The position numbers were made by a program, and so were the translations under genes. Source: QWPN01 sp044238145 (GTDB taxonomy: Bacteria; Planctomycetota; Planctomycetia; Pirellulales; UBA1268). From it: DNA of 6,117 bases. Below are positions 1 through 6,117 of the stretch, in pieces. Where the stretch lies: assembly GCA_044238145.1 (NCBI GenBank), contig JBIIDT010000129.1, positions 1 to 6,117 on the forward strand, given 5' to 3'. The notes under the pieces are model-generated. The model searched no databases. It worked only from the letters and a program-made list of their open reading frames with translations, and was not told where the DNA came from. Within the stretch, counting starts at the first letter, position 1. Each line of letters opens with the position of its first letter.

Positions 1-2121
1 GCGGACCGCCTGGTGCGGCGGCTGGTCGTCGACGACCCCGGAGGAGACCTGCGGGGCGTGCTCTCGGAGTTGCGGTTTTACGCCAACGGCGGCGGGCTGG
101 CGGCCGGGATGTCCCGGCAGCTCGAGGTCGGCAACGCCCTCGTCCTCGAGACCAGGAACCGCCTCTCCACCTCCGCGGCCGACTTTCGGGCCGCGATCGC
201 CGCCGAAGCCTGGGAGGACGCGCACCGGGTGCTCGGGCGATATGCCGACGACGCGGGCGGGGGCGAGCCCGACCGCGGAATCGTGCAGGATGCGGCGGAC
301 CCGGACCGGTTCGCGACGCTGCCGCTGCTCGCGCAGGGCGTCACCGCGGAACAGCCGGCGTTTCGCCAGTTCTTGCTCGGCGATCCCGCGGCCCGCGGGC
401 AGTTGCGGGTGACGCAGTTGCGGGCCGCCGGCGATCACCGCGGCATGGCGGCGGCGGCGATCGAGTTCCAGGGCACGCCGGCTGGGGCGGATGCGCACGA
501 ATGGCTGGCGATGCGGGCCCTGGCCGCGGGCGATTTCACGGGCGCGCGGGAGCACGCGCGGACGGCCATCGCCTGGGCACCGGGCGACGCCAGGGAGCGG
601 CTGCAGACGATCCGCGCGATGGCCGATGGGCTGCAGGGCATACCGGTCACCGCCGCGCCGAAAGCGGGTCTCGCCGGCGCGCCTGCGGCGGAGATCGCGG
701 CGCTCGTCACGGTGGATAAGGGAGGGGCTCGGCCGGCGTCGGCGGCCGCTTTAACGCCGGGCCAGCTGGAGACCGTGAAACGCGCCGACCTCGGCCCGGC
801 CAATCAGGGCACGCCGGCGGTCGACTATCCGGGATCGGCGGGCCCGCCCGTCGAAGCCCGTTTCCTGCCCCTGTTCCAGACGCCTCCGTTCGTCATGCAC
901 CGGCTCGACTGGTCGGCGGAGGTGTGCGCGATCGTCGCCACCCCGAATCGCCTCCTGGCGACCAACCGCGTCGAACTCGTCTCGCTCGATCCGGCCACGG
1001 GCGCGGTCCAGTGGCGATCACCGCCGGGGCCGAAACCGGGCGTCATCACGCAGTACGGCCTCGTCCCCATGCGACCGGCCTGGGATGACCAGCAGGCCTA
1101 CGTCCGCCGTCTCGCGCACGGCGGCAACCCGACCCTGGTGGCGATCCGCCTGACCGACGGCACCATCGCCTGGGAATCACCCCCAACCGCGGCCGTGTGG
1201 CCGATCTCCGATCCGGTGCTCGTGGGCGGCGGCCTGCGGTCGTTCGCCATCCGGGGTGGATTCGTCGATCAGTTGGTATTCGTGGCGCTCGATCCGGCCA
1301 CCGGGGACGTGCTCTTCGAGCGGCCCGTGTGCGGGCTGCTCCCGGAATGGCGGGTGCCACGTCCCGCCCGCGGCTCCGGCCATCTCGACCCCGGCGACTG
1401 TCAGGTGGCCGTCGCCGACGGCCGCCTGTTCGTGACCATCGGCGGGTGCGTGGCCTGCTGTCAGGCCGACGGCCACGTTCGCTGGCTGCGCCGTCTGCCG
1501 TGGGCCGCCGCGGGGACCGATGCGTGGTGGTCGTTCCAGGCCCAGCAGCCGCCGCTCGTGCAGGGCGGGACGGTCTACGTGATGCAGCCGGGCTTCCACG
1601 GTATCGCGGCGATCGACGCGGATGACGGCCGCCTGCGGTGGAAGACGGCCCTGCCGCTCGCGCGGCGACTCGTGGGAATGGCGGGTGCGGGCGACGCCGC
1701 GCGACTGGTCGCCGAGACCGGCGACGGGCTCGTCGCCATCGATCCCCGCGACGGCATCTCGCGGCTGATCCTCGATGGCCGCGACGACGCTGGGGGCGGC
1801 TGGCTGGGCATCCGGCCCACGCGGCTCATCGGCGCGGCGGCGACGACGGGCGACGGCCTGGCGATTGTCCCGGTGCAGCAGCGGCGGCCCGACACCGACA
1901 AGACCGGGATGCTCGACGCCGTGCTCCTGTGGGTCGACGTCGTTTCGGGTGCGGTGCGGCACGCCACGCCGCTGCCCGCCCTCGCGGGCAAGCCACCGTG
2001 GCTGGGCCCCGTGACGGTGGCCGAGGGCCGGCTCTGGCTGTTGGCGGCGCCGGAGGGACAGGCGGAACCGCGCGACCTGCGGCGGGCCGTCTGGGAACTG
2101 GCTCCCCAGCCGGCCCCCTGA
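1..2121 (+). CDS. PQQ-like (BamB-type) beta-propeller repeat protein, 5' partial
   Basis: The reading frame is open from base 1 and a GTG at 13 is only an internal candidate start, so the true start probably lies left of the window; 706 codons are visible, ending in TGA. Residues are counted from the first codon in the window. Residues 1-235 are alanine-rich and look helical, with TPR-like spacing (for example around 120-190). A proline/glycine/alanine-rich linker follows to about 290. From about 300 to the end there are seven PQQ-type blade motifs (pattern hydrophobic-x-A/S-x-D-x-x-x-G-x-hydrophobic-x-W): 326-340, 379-393, 427-441, 484-498, 535-549, 577-591 and 642-656. The first and third are close to consensus (LDPATGAVQW, LDPATGDVLF), and both are encoded over an identical 15-base stretch (984-998 and 1287-1301). 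The fourth is degenerate and cysteine-rich (C483, C486, C487). Family knowledge: such propellers occur in BamB scaffolds and in PQQ dehydrogenases, but no dehydrogenase catalytic signature is visible. A structural or scaffold role in the periplasm or envelope is therefore inferred. The gene is convergent with its right neighbour. An alternative is a generic planctomycete WD/PQQ-repeat protein with no link to outer-membrane assembly. Confidence 0.85.
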   Translation, partial: ADRLVRRLVVDDPGGDLRGVLSELRFYANGGGLAAGMSRQLEVGNALVLETRNRLSTSAADFRAAIAAEAWEDAHRVLGRYADDAGGGEPDRGIVQDAADPDRFATLPLLAQGVTAEQPAFRQFLLGDPAARGQLRVTQLRAAGDHRGMAAAAIEFQGTPAGADAHEWLAMRALAAGDFTGAREHARTAIAWAPGDARERLQTIRAMADGLQGIPVTAAPKAGLAGAPAAEIAALVTVDKGGARPASAAALTPGQLETVKRADLGPANQGTPAVDYPGSAGPPVEARFLPLFQTPPFVMHRLDWSAEVCAIVATPNRLLATNRVELVSLDPATGAVQWRSPPGPKPGVITQYGLVPMRPAWDDQQAYVRRLAHGGNPTLVAIRLTDGTIAWESPPTAAVWPISDPVLVGGGLRSFAIRGGFVDQLVFVALDPATGDVLFERPVCGLLPEWRVPRPARGSGHLDPGDCQVAVADGRLFVTIGGCVACCQADGHVRWLRRLPWAAAGTDAWWSFQAQQPPLVQGGTVYVMQPGFHGIAAIDADDGRLRWKTALPLARRLVGMAGAGDAARLVAETGDGLVAIDPRDGISRLILDGRDDAGGGWLGIRPTRLIGAAATTGDGLAIVPVQQRRPDTDKTGMLDAVLLWVDVVSGAVRHATPLPALAGKPPWLGPVTVAEGRLWLLAAPEGQAEPRDLRRAVWELAPQPAP

Positions 2122-2193
2122 CGTTGTCACTTCTGAGAGCGGCGGTTTTTTCGCCGGAAATCGATACTGCGCGTAACTCCCGGCGGCCCTCGG

Positions 2194-2703
2194 TCATGGA
2201 TCACCGTCATCCATCCGCCCGGCGAGCCACTCCAGGTAGGCGTCCGCGTCCGGCACGGGATCCCGGGTGCCGAGTGACAGGCCGGGCGTCAACTCGGTCG
2301 ACTGCGGGATGGTCCGCTGCGTGTAGTCGCAGCGGAAGGTCTGCAGGTCGTCGGCGAGGTCGAAGCGGCAGTCCGCCCGGTAGAACTCGTGGGCCGGATC
2401 GGGAACGAGCGTCCGGTACTCGACGACCAGCCGCAGCCCCTCACGGCGGCCGACGCCATACACCGCCGGCCACTTCCGGCCGCCGACGGCGTCCGGCCAG
2501 GCCACGCTGTGGATGCGGCCGGCGCGCTCCACGAACGCCACGCCGCCCCACTGGCGCTCGCCCGAGGGCCAGGCCGCATCGTCCCAGCGAAACACGACGG
2601 GCACGCGGAGCGCCGCCGCCAAGGCGGCCTCCGGCGCCAGCCGACCCTGGCAGCCGGCCAGAACGACCGCGAGCAGCGTCACCCAGACCGCGAGTGGTCG
2701 CAT
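2194..2703 (-). CDS. Small lipoprotein of unknown function
   Basis: This is a 169-residue protein from the ATG at 2703. That start puts a compact signal sequence at the very N-terminus: MR, then a hydrophobic stretch, then the lipobox L-A-G-C with the lipidated cysteine at residue 18. A TTG ten codons upstream (2733) would overlap the preceding gene and put polar residues before the signal, so it is less likely. Neither start has a clear Shine-Dalgarno sequence, which fits translational coupling to the upstream gene, whose stop is 13 bases away. The residue after the lipid cysteine is Gln, not Asp, so by the proteobacterial rule it would go to the outer membrane; whether that rule holds here is unknown. 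The mature part is about 150 residues, soluble-looking and rich in Trp, Arg and Asp, with two further cysteines (C112, C125) that could form a disulfide. No family is recognised. Co-transcription with the DNRLRE-thioredoxin gene is inferred from spacing and strand. Confidence 0.8.
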   Translation of the reverse strand: MRPLAVWVTLLAVVLAGCQGRLAPEAALAAALRVPVVFRWDDAAWPSGERQWGGVAFVERAGRIHSVAWPDAVGGRKWPAVYGVGRREGLRLVVEYRTLVPDPAHEFYRADCRFDLADDLQTFRCDYTQRTIPQSTELTPGLSLGTRDPVPDADAYLEWLAGRMDDGDP

Positions 2704-2716
2704 GGCACCGCGCGGC

Positions 2717-4870
2717 TCACGGCTGTGGCGCAAGTTCGGCCAGCCGCGTGCGGAAGGCCTGCGGATCGCGGAGATCGTCGGCCGGCAGGCTGGCGAGCTT
2801 CCGCGATCCGTCGGGGGCGAGCACGACGAGCATCGGCACCGCGGCGACGCCCATTTCCTGGGCGACCAAAGGATGTTCCTCGACCTTGAGGCTCACGAGC
2901 TCCACTCGGTCGGCGCAGGCCTTGACCACCTCCGGATTCTGGAACGTCGTCGCGTTGACCTTCGTCGAGACCGCGCACATGGGGCTGTAGAACTTCACCG
3001 CCAGCGGCACGCCCCGCCGCGCCGCCGCGGCCCGCGCGGCCTCCAGGTCCTCGCCCGCGGCCGGCTGCAGCGCGGCCTTGGCAGGGCCGCCCTCGTAGGC
3101 GACCACGAGCGTGGGGCGGAACATGTACTCGGGGTGGTCGCTCGAGCAGATCGGCGCCCAGCCCGTGCCCTCGGGCTGCCGGTACACGAGCACGAGGCCG
3201 TGGTTGGCGAGCGTGCCGTCGGCCCACTGTCGCACCGTGTCGGTCACGTCCATCGACACCATCCGATGGCTCTCGGCCGGCTCGTTCGCCGGCTTCGCCG
3301 GGAACCCGGCCACCGAGACGCTGCCGGCCGGATCGGGATAGCGGTCCTCCTGTGGATCCTCGCAGCCGCCCTGCTTCCAGAACACGATGTGCGGCCCTTC
3401 CGGCGTCGATTTGTTGCCGGCGTAGAACGGCCCGTACCACGAGCAGTGCAGGCCCTGTCGCCCGCCAAGTTCGTTGGCCCATTCCCGGCGCACGGCATAG
3501 GCATCGACGCGGGCATCGGCCCCCGCGGTCGCGAACGGCACGTTCACGAGCGTCAGCCGCACCATCGCCCCGAGCACCTTCGCCCCTTGGGGCAGCCCGG
3601 AGAGGTCGAACTGCACGAGCCCGCGGTTTGGGGCTTCGAGGCCCGCGCTCTGGCCGACCCCGATTACGGGATCGTTGACAAAGCCCGCGTTCTTGAGGCT
3701 GCTCATGATGTGGAGGTCGGCCGTGCGGCAGGCCACCAGCGGCTCGTCGGCCGCGACCTTCTGGAGCTCCCGGGGCGTGACCGCCCGACGCAGGCTGGCA
3801 AAGCGGACGAGTGGCCCCGTGAACTTCGCCCGCAGGGCCGCCAACGCCGGGTCGGCGATGTCGCGGCCGAAGTCGCGGTTCGTGACCGTCACCGGGAATA
3901 CGAAGTCGACGGTCCCTCCCTCCCAGTCGCCGCGGTTGACGCGGCAGACCAACTCATGCTCTCCCGGCGGCACCCGCCGCGGGATGAACGCCTTGCGCTC
4001 GAAGCCGCCGCCGCACACGCAGGCCCCGACGAAGGGAATGTGCTCCACGGCCGTGCCGTCGGCGGCCTTGACGCGGAGGCTCACCGGCGAATCCCAGGTG
4101 TTGAACCCGCCCCTGATATACACGCCCGAGCCGCTGCCCATGATGTTGCCCACGGGATACACGGCCAGCTCGGCACCAGCCGCACACGTGCCGATGGAGG
4201 AGCCAGGCATACCCTTGACGCACACGACGGCCGGGGTCCCGAGCCGGTACACCGGCGCCGTCTCCGGTGACTCGCCCCACTGAATCTTGACTGGGCCCGG
4301 GAGCACGCCCGCGTCGTAACCAGCCTTGGCGGCTGGGTTGGCCGGGTTCGGCATCGAGAACTTGAAGCTCGTCTGCCAGAAGTCCTCGCCCTTCGGGTGA
4401 CGGACGAATAAAAAGCCGAATACCGCCTTCCCGTCAGCCTCCGTGACGTCCTTGACGATGTACGCGTCGCCCACGCCTCTGAAAGTGTGCTTCTCCGCCG
4501 GCTCCGCCGTGATCCGCTCACCCTCCTCGGTAAGGTCGCCGTCGAAGTCACGATCGAAGTAGAGCAGGTCGTGCCCGCTGCCGTTACCGCCCGACTCGTC
4601 CCAGACCATCAGAGCGGCGGACTTCTTACCGGTGCCCAGCGCCCACCAGGTAAACCGCGGCTTTTCGCTCTTGAACTCCGGCAGCTTGGCCACCTTGCGG
4701 GTGAGCCATCCGAAATCCTCTCCTTCCCACGACCGTACCTGGGGCACTTCAGTCACCGGCGACGTGACCGTCGCCTCCGCGGCCTCGAGCCACGGGCAGG
4801 AACAGGCCACGGCCAGGCCGACGACGGCCAGCCGGGAAACGAATGGCAGCGGACGGATCGGGGACGGCAT
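2717..4870 (-). CDS. Exported DNRLRE-domain protein with C-terminal thioredoxin-like (CxxS) domain
   Basis: This is a 717-residue protein from the ATG at 4870; a GTG at 4927 would add 19 residues but lacks the AAGGA found before the ATG. Residues 1-33 look like a signal peptide: a hydrophobic core at 13-23, then either signal peptidase I cleavage after A-E-A (residue 33) or a weak lipobox A-V-A-C (C23). Residues 35-210 match no family I recognise; they contain an EF-hand-like acidic loop at 106-117 (D-x-D-x-D-G). Residues 210-370 look like beta-sandwich, with a C-V-C-G-G-G cluster near 294. Residues about 381-603 are a DNRLRE domain, a beta-sandwich module common in secreted planctomycete and firmicute proteins: R-G-L-V-Q-F-D-L-S at 416-424, and D-V-T-x-x-V-x-x-W followed by N-H-G-L at 541-559. 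Residues 609-711 are a thioredoxin fold of the Thioredoxin_7 type, with C-A-V-S at 632-635 in place of CxxC and the cis-proline loop A-V-P at 677-679. The domain set suggests an extracytoplasmic protein that may bind a polymer and act in thiol chemistry. Substrate and partner are unknown. Confidence 0.87.
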   Translation of the reverse strand: MPSPIRPLPFVSRLAVVGLAVACSCPWLEAAEATVTSPVTEVPQVRSWEGEDFGWLTRKVAKLPEFKSEKPRFTWWALGTGKKSAALMVWDESGGNGSGHDLLYFDRDFDGDLTEEGERITAEPAEKHTFRGVGDAYIVKDVTEADGKAVFGFLFVRHPKGEDFWQTSFKFSMPNPANPAAKAGYDAGVLPGPVKIQWGESPETAPVYRLGTPAVVCVKGMPGSSIGTCAAGAELAVYPVGNIMGSGSGVYIRGGFNTWDSPVSLRVKAADGTAVEHIPFVGACVCGGGFERKAFIPRRVPPGEHELVCRVNRGDWEGGTVDFVFPVTVTNRDFGRDIADPALAALRAKFTGPLVRFASLRRAVTPRELQKVAADEPLVACRTADLHIMSSLKNAGFVNDPVIGVGQSAGLEAPNRGLVQFDLSGLPQGAKVLGAMVRLTLVNVPFATAGADARVDAYAVRREWANELGGRQGLHCSWYGPFYAGNKSTPEGPHIVFWKQGGCEDPQEDRYPDPAGSVSVAGFPAKPANEPAESHRMVSMDVTDTVRQWADGTLANHGLVLVYRQPEGTGWAPICSSDHPEYMFRPTLVVAYEGGPAKAALQPAAGEDLEAARAAAARRGVPLAVKFYSPMCAVSTKVNATTFQNPEVVKACADRVELVSLKVEEHPLVAQEMGVAAVPMLVVLAPDGSRKLASLPADDLRDPQAFRTRLAELAPQP

Positions 4871-4879
4871 GCGACGGAT

Positions 4880-4884
4880 TCCTT
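4880..4884 (-). promoter_or_regulatory. Shine-Dalgarno-like site for the DNRLRE-thioredoxin gene
   Basis: Read on the minus strand, AAGGA ends nine bases before the ATG at 4870. This is acceptable ribosome-binding spacing and favours that ATG over the upstream GTG at 4927. No convincing -35/-10 promoter could be picked out in the remaining spacer. Confidence 0.5.
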
Positions 4885-4995
4885 GACGGGACAAACGTTC
4901 GGGGCCGCGGGACGCGGCCAACGACACCCCACTATGACCGCATCGGGCCGGGGGTTACGACAGACCAGATTTGGTGGCTGGCGACTTCTTCCTCT

Positions 4996-5020
4996 GTAGC
5001 CGCAGAGTGGCACTCTGCGG
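4996..5020 (+). repeat. REP-like unit 1 (GTAG plus perfect 9-bp hairpin)
   Basis: GTAG at 4996-4999 is followed without a gap by the left arm CCGCAGAGT (5000-5008), the loop GGC (5009-5011) and the exactly complementary right arm (5012-5020). The stem is a perfect nine base pairs. Confidence 0.7.
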
Positions 5021-5046
5021 AATGCGGCCCGACACGTGGCGACGGT

Positions 5047-5071
5047 GTGCAGACCGCCAGTCTGCACCTAC
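5047..5071 (-). repeat. REP-like unit 2 (GTAG plus 9-bp hairpin, inverted)
   Basis: On the minus strand, GTAG (5071-5068) is followed directly by the left arm GTGCAGACT (5067-5059), the loop GGC (5058-5056) and the right arm GGTCTGCAC (5055-5047). Eight pairs are Watson-Crick and the pair closing the loop is T-G. It matches unit 1 at 18 of 25 positions, including the GTAG and the T-G-G-C at the loop. Confidence 0.7.
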
Positions 5072-5094
5072 ACGTGAGCTGCCTTTGATGGCTG

Positions 5095-6117
5095 TCACCT
5101 TTTCCGGCGGCGCCGCATCCATGCCGCAAGGCCGAGGCCGAGGCCTGCCAGCGCGATCGCCGTCGGCTCCGGCACCACCACGAGGTTCAGCCCCGTGCCC
5201 GTGGAGTTCACCTTCACCGAGACGTCATTCGCCTGCGGCTTCGTGCCCTGCCAGCCCGCGAGGCTGATCGTGAACAGGCTCGTCAGATCGGTCCCCGGGG
5301 CTGTCGAGAACCCACTCGGCAGCGACAGCGTGTCGAACGTGGCGATCGAAAACTCGAGTGTCGGCCCGGCCACGTAGCCCGTGTCGAGCACGCCGGCCGT
5401 ATTGCTGCCCGTCAGCGTCACGAGATTCAGGTTGAACGTGCTGCCCGAGGAGAGGGCGGACAGGCTCAGCCCGCCCGTCACGGCGATCTGGTCCCAATTC
5501 ACGCCCGCCGATCCCGAGAGGGCGTTGAGTTCCCACTCGTAGAGGCCGCCCGGGGCCCAGGCATGGCCGCTCGTGTAGGGCTGGATGCCCGGCGAATTGC
5601 CGGGGGAGAGCGTGGCGCCGGCCCCGATCGTCACCGCCGTCGCGATCGTACCCGTGCCCGAGATCGTGCCCTGCGAGAAGGTCAGCGGCCGGTTGAACGC
5701 CGTCGCGGCGTTGTACTTGAAGTTGCCGCCGTTGATCGAAAGGCCGCTGGTCGCGTCGAGGCGGCCGGCGGCGCCGACCTCCAGGATGCCCGCCGACACG
5801 GTCGTGGCCCCGGTATGGCCGGCCGATCCGGTGAGCGTGAGCCGGCCGGTGCCGACCTTCGCCAGCGACCCGCCGCCGGTGAGGGCCCCGGAGTAGGTCG
5901 TGCTCGTGTCGTTGCCGCCCACCGTGAGGGCCACGGCGGAGGCCGACGTGTTGGAAAGCGCCAGGTTCGACGCGCCCGAGAGCCCGCCGAACGTGGCGGC
6001 GGTGAGCCCGCCGAACGAGACCGCGCCTGCCCCGCCCGCGAACGTGCTGCGGCCGAGGGCCTGGGCATTCCCGAGCAGCAGGCTGCCGTCGGACACGCTC
6101 GTGACGCCGGAGAACGT
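5095..6117 (-). CDS. PEP-CTERM protein with autotransporter-associated beta-strand repeats, 5' partial
   Basis: The frame is open to the window edge (340 residues visible) and the first residues are mid-repeat, so the start lies right of the window and the full protein is probably much longer. Residues are counted from the first codon in the window. The sequence is Gly/Ser/Thr/Ala-rich with almost no charge, typical of beta-helical surface proteins. Autotransporter-associated beta-strand repeat (PATR) segments are recognisable at about 2-25 (V-S-D-G-S-L-L-L-G-N) and 84-115 (L-T-L-T-G followed by T-T-V-S-A-G-I-L-E-V-G). S-P-G-N-S-P-G at 171-177 and W-D-Q-I-A-V-T-G from 208 are also typical of this protein class. 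The C-terminus is a PEP-CTERM sorting signal: V-P-E-P at 315-318, a hydrophobic helix at about 320-333, and R-R-R-R-K-R as the last six residues. By family knowledge, this tail is processed by an exosortase during export to the cell surface or exopolysaccharide layer; no exosortase gene is in the window. Despite the repeat name, no autotransporter barrel is present. Confidence 0.9.
   Translation of the reverse strand, partial: TFSGVTSVSDGSLLLGNAQALGRSTFAGGAGAVSFGGLTAATFGGLSGASNLALSNTSASAVALTVGGNDTSTTYSGALTGGGSLAKVGTGRLTLTGSAGHTGATTVSAGILEVGAAGRLDATSGLSINGGNFKYNAATAFNRPLTFSQGTISGTGTIATAVTIGAGATLSPGNSPGIQPYTSGHAWAPGGLYEWELNALSGSAGVNWDQIAVTGGLSLSALSSGSTFNLNLVTLTGSNTAGVLDTGYVAGPTLEFSIATFDTLSLPSGFSTAPGTDLTSLFTISLAGWQGTKPQANDVSVKVNSTGTGLNLVVVPEPTAIALAGLGLGLAAWMRRRRKR

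Larger units (their letters stand above)
4996..5071. repeat. REPIN-like element: two inverted GTAG-hairpin (REP-like) units
   Basis: The 76-base element is bounded by GTAG on the left (4996-4999) and its complement CTAC on the right (5068-5071). Directly inside each tetranucleotide is a 21-base palindrome able to form a 9-bp stem with a 3-base GGC loop. The units point towards each other and are separated by a 26-base spacer (5021-5046) with no strong structure of its own. A conserved GTAG/GGAG tetranucleotide directly 5' of an imperfect palindrome is the known signature of REP sequences, and two REPs in inverted orientation form a REPIN, which is mobilised in trans by RAYT (Y1-family, IS200/IS605-like) transposases. 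The element lies 23 bases beyond the stop of the PEP-CTERM gene, in a purely intergenic position typical of REPs. It could also act as a transcript-end structure for that gene, although no T-tract follows. Assignment as a REPIN is inferred from architecture; copy number cannot be seen from one window. Confidence 0.6.

Noticed and set aside
1177..2130. Minus-strand 317-codon open frame opposite the propeller gene.
   Set aside because: The plus-strand frame carries regular PQQ blade repeats; the antisense product is Arg/His/Pro-rich with no domain.
2140..2156. Possible terminator between the convergent genes: CGGCG and CGCCG around a run of six T.
   Set aside because: The T run is in the loop of a 5-bp stem, not after it, so it is not an intrinsic-terminator shape. 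An alternative pairing of 2152-2157 with 2180-2185 has a 22-base loop and no T-tract either.
1638..2990. Plus-strand 450-codon open frame spanning the end of the propeller gene and the convergent spacer.
   Set aside because: Extremely Arg/Ala/Gly-rich translation with no recognisable motif; it overlaps two well-supported genes in other frames.
2513..4270. Long open frame (585 codons) on the plus strand.
   Set aside because: It lies opposite the DNRLRE-thioredoxin and lipoprotein genes. Its translation is Arg/His/Ala-rich low-complexity with no domain, as expected for an antisense frame in GC-rich DNA, whereas the minus strand has a signal peptide and recognisable domains.
4925..4975. Possible promoter for the DNRLRE-thioredoxin gene (minus-strand CATAGT as a -10).
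   Set aside because: There is only a partial match and no acceptable -35 at the right distance; planctomycete promoters are too poorly defined to call from this.
4996..5071. A two-repeat CRISPR fragment.
   Set aside because: The units are inverted rather than direct, differ at 7 of 25 positions, and there is only one spacer; no cas genes nearby.
4932..5129. Short open frames crossing the 4871-5094 spacer on both strands.
   Set aside because: They run through the palindromic element and, at one edge, into the PEP-CTERM gene; no ribosome-binding site or protein-like composition.
5585..5896. Plus-strand 103-codon open frame rich in Val/Pro/Ala.
   Set aside because: It is antisense to the beta-strand repeat region. 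Its hydrophobic/proline composition is a complement of the Gly/Thr/Ala codons of the real gene.

Overview
The window is a GC-rich, gene-dense piece of a bacterial chromosome. It most resembles a planctomycete (Planctomycetota), judging by the combination of a PQQ-type beta-propeller protein with a helical N-terminal region, a secreted DNRLRE-domain protein, and a PEP-CTERM protein built from autotransporter-associated beta-strand repeats. A verrucomicrobial source cannot be excluded. There are no rRNA or tRNA genes, CRISPR arrays or transposase genes. All four genes appear to encode exported or envelope-associated proteins.

Layout: (1) positions 1-2121, plus strand: the 3' part of a large PQQ/BamB-like beta-propeller gene whose start lies left of the window. 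(2) 2122-2193: a short spacer between convergent genes. (3) 2194-2703, minus strand: a small lipoprotein of unknown function. (4) 2717-4870, minus strand: a 717-residue exported protein with an N-terminal unassigned region carrying an EF-hand-like loop, a central DNRLRE domain and a C-terminal thioredoxin-fold domain whose CxxC has become CxxS. Genes 4 and 3 are 13 bases apart and probably form one transcription unit, read from 4870 towards 2194. (5) 4871-5094: a spacer holding a Shine-Dalgarno-like site for gene 4 and a striking 76-base palindromic element. (6) 5095-6117, minus strand: the C-terminal part of a PEP-CTERM protein whose start lies right of the window.

The most interesting non-coding object is the element at 4996-5071. 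It consists of two 25-base units in inverted orientation, each a GTAG tetranucleotide directly followed by a 9-bp hairpin with a GGC loop. This is the architecture of a REPIN (paired REP sequences mobilised in trans by RAYT transposases). The two stems differ at seven positions, yet all nine base pairs are kept. The most interesting protein is the DNRLRE-thioredoxin fusion with a one-cysteine active-site motif. No function can be given for the lipoprotein, and no pathway linking the four genes can be shown from the sequence alone.
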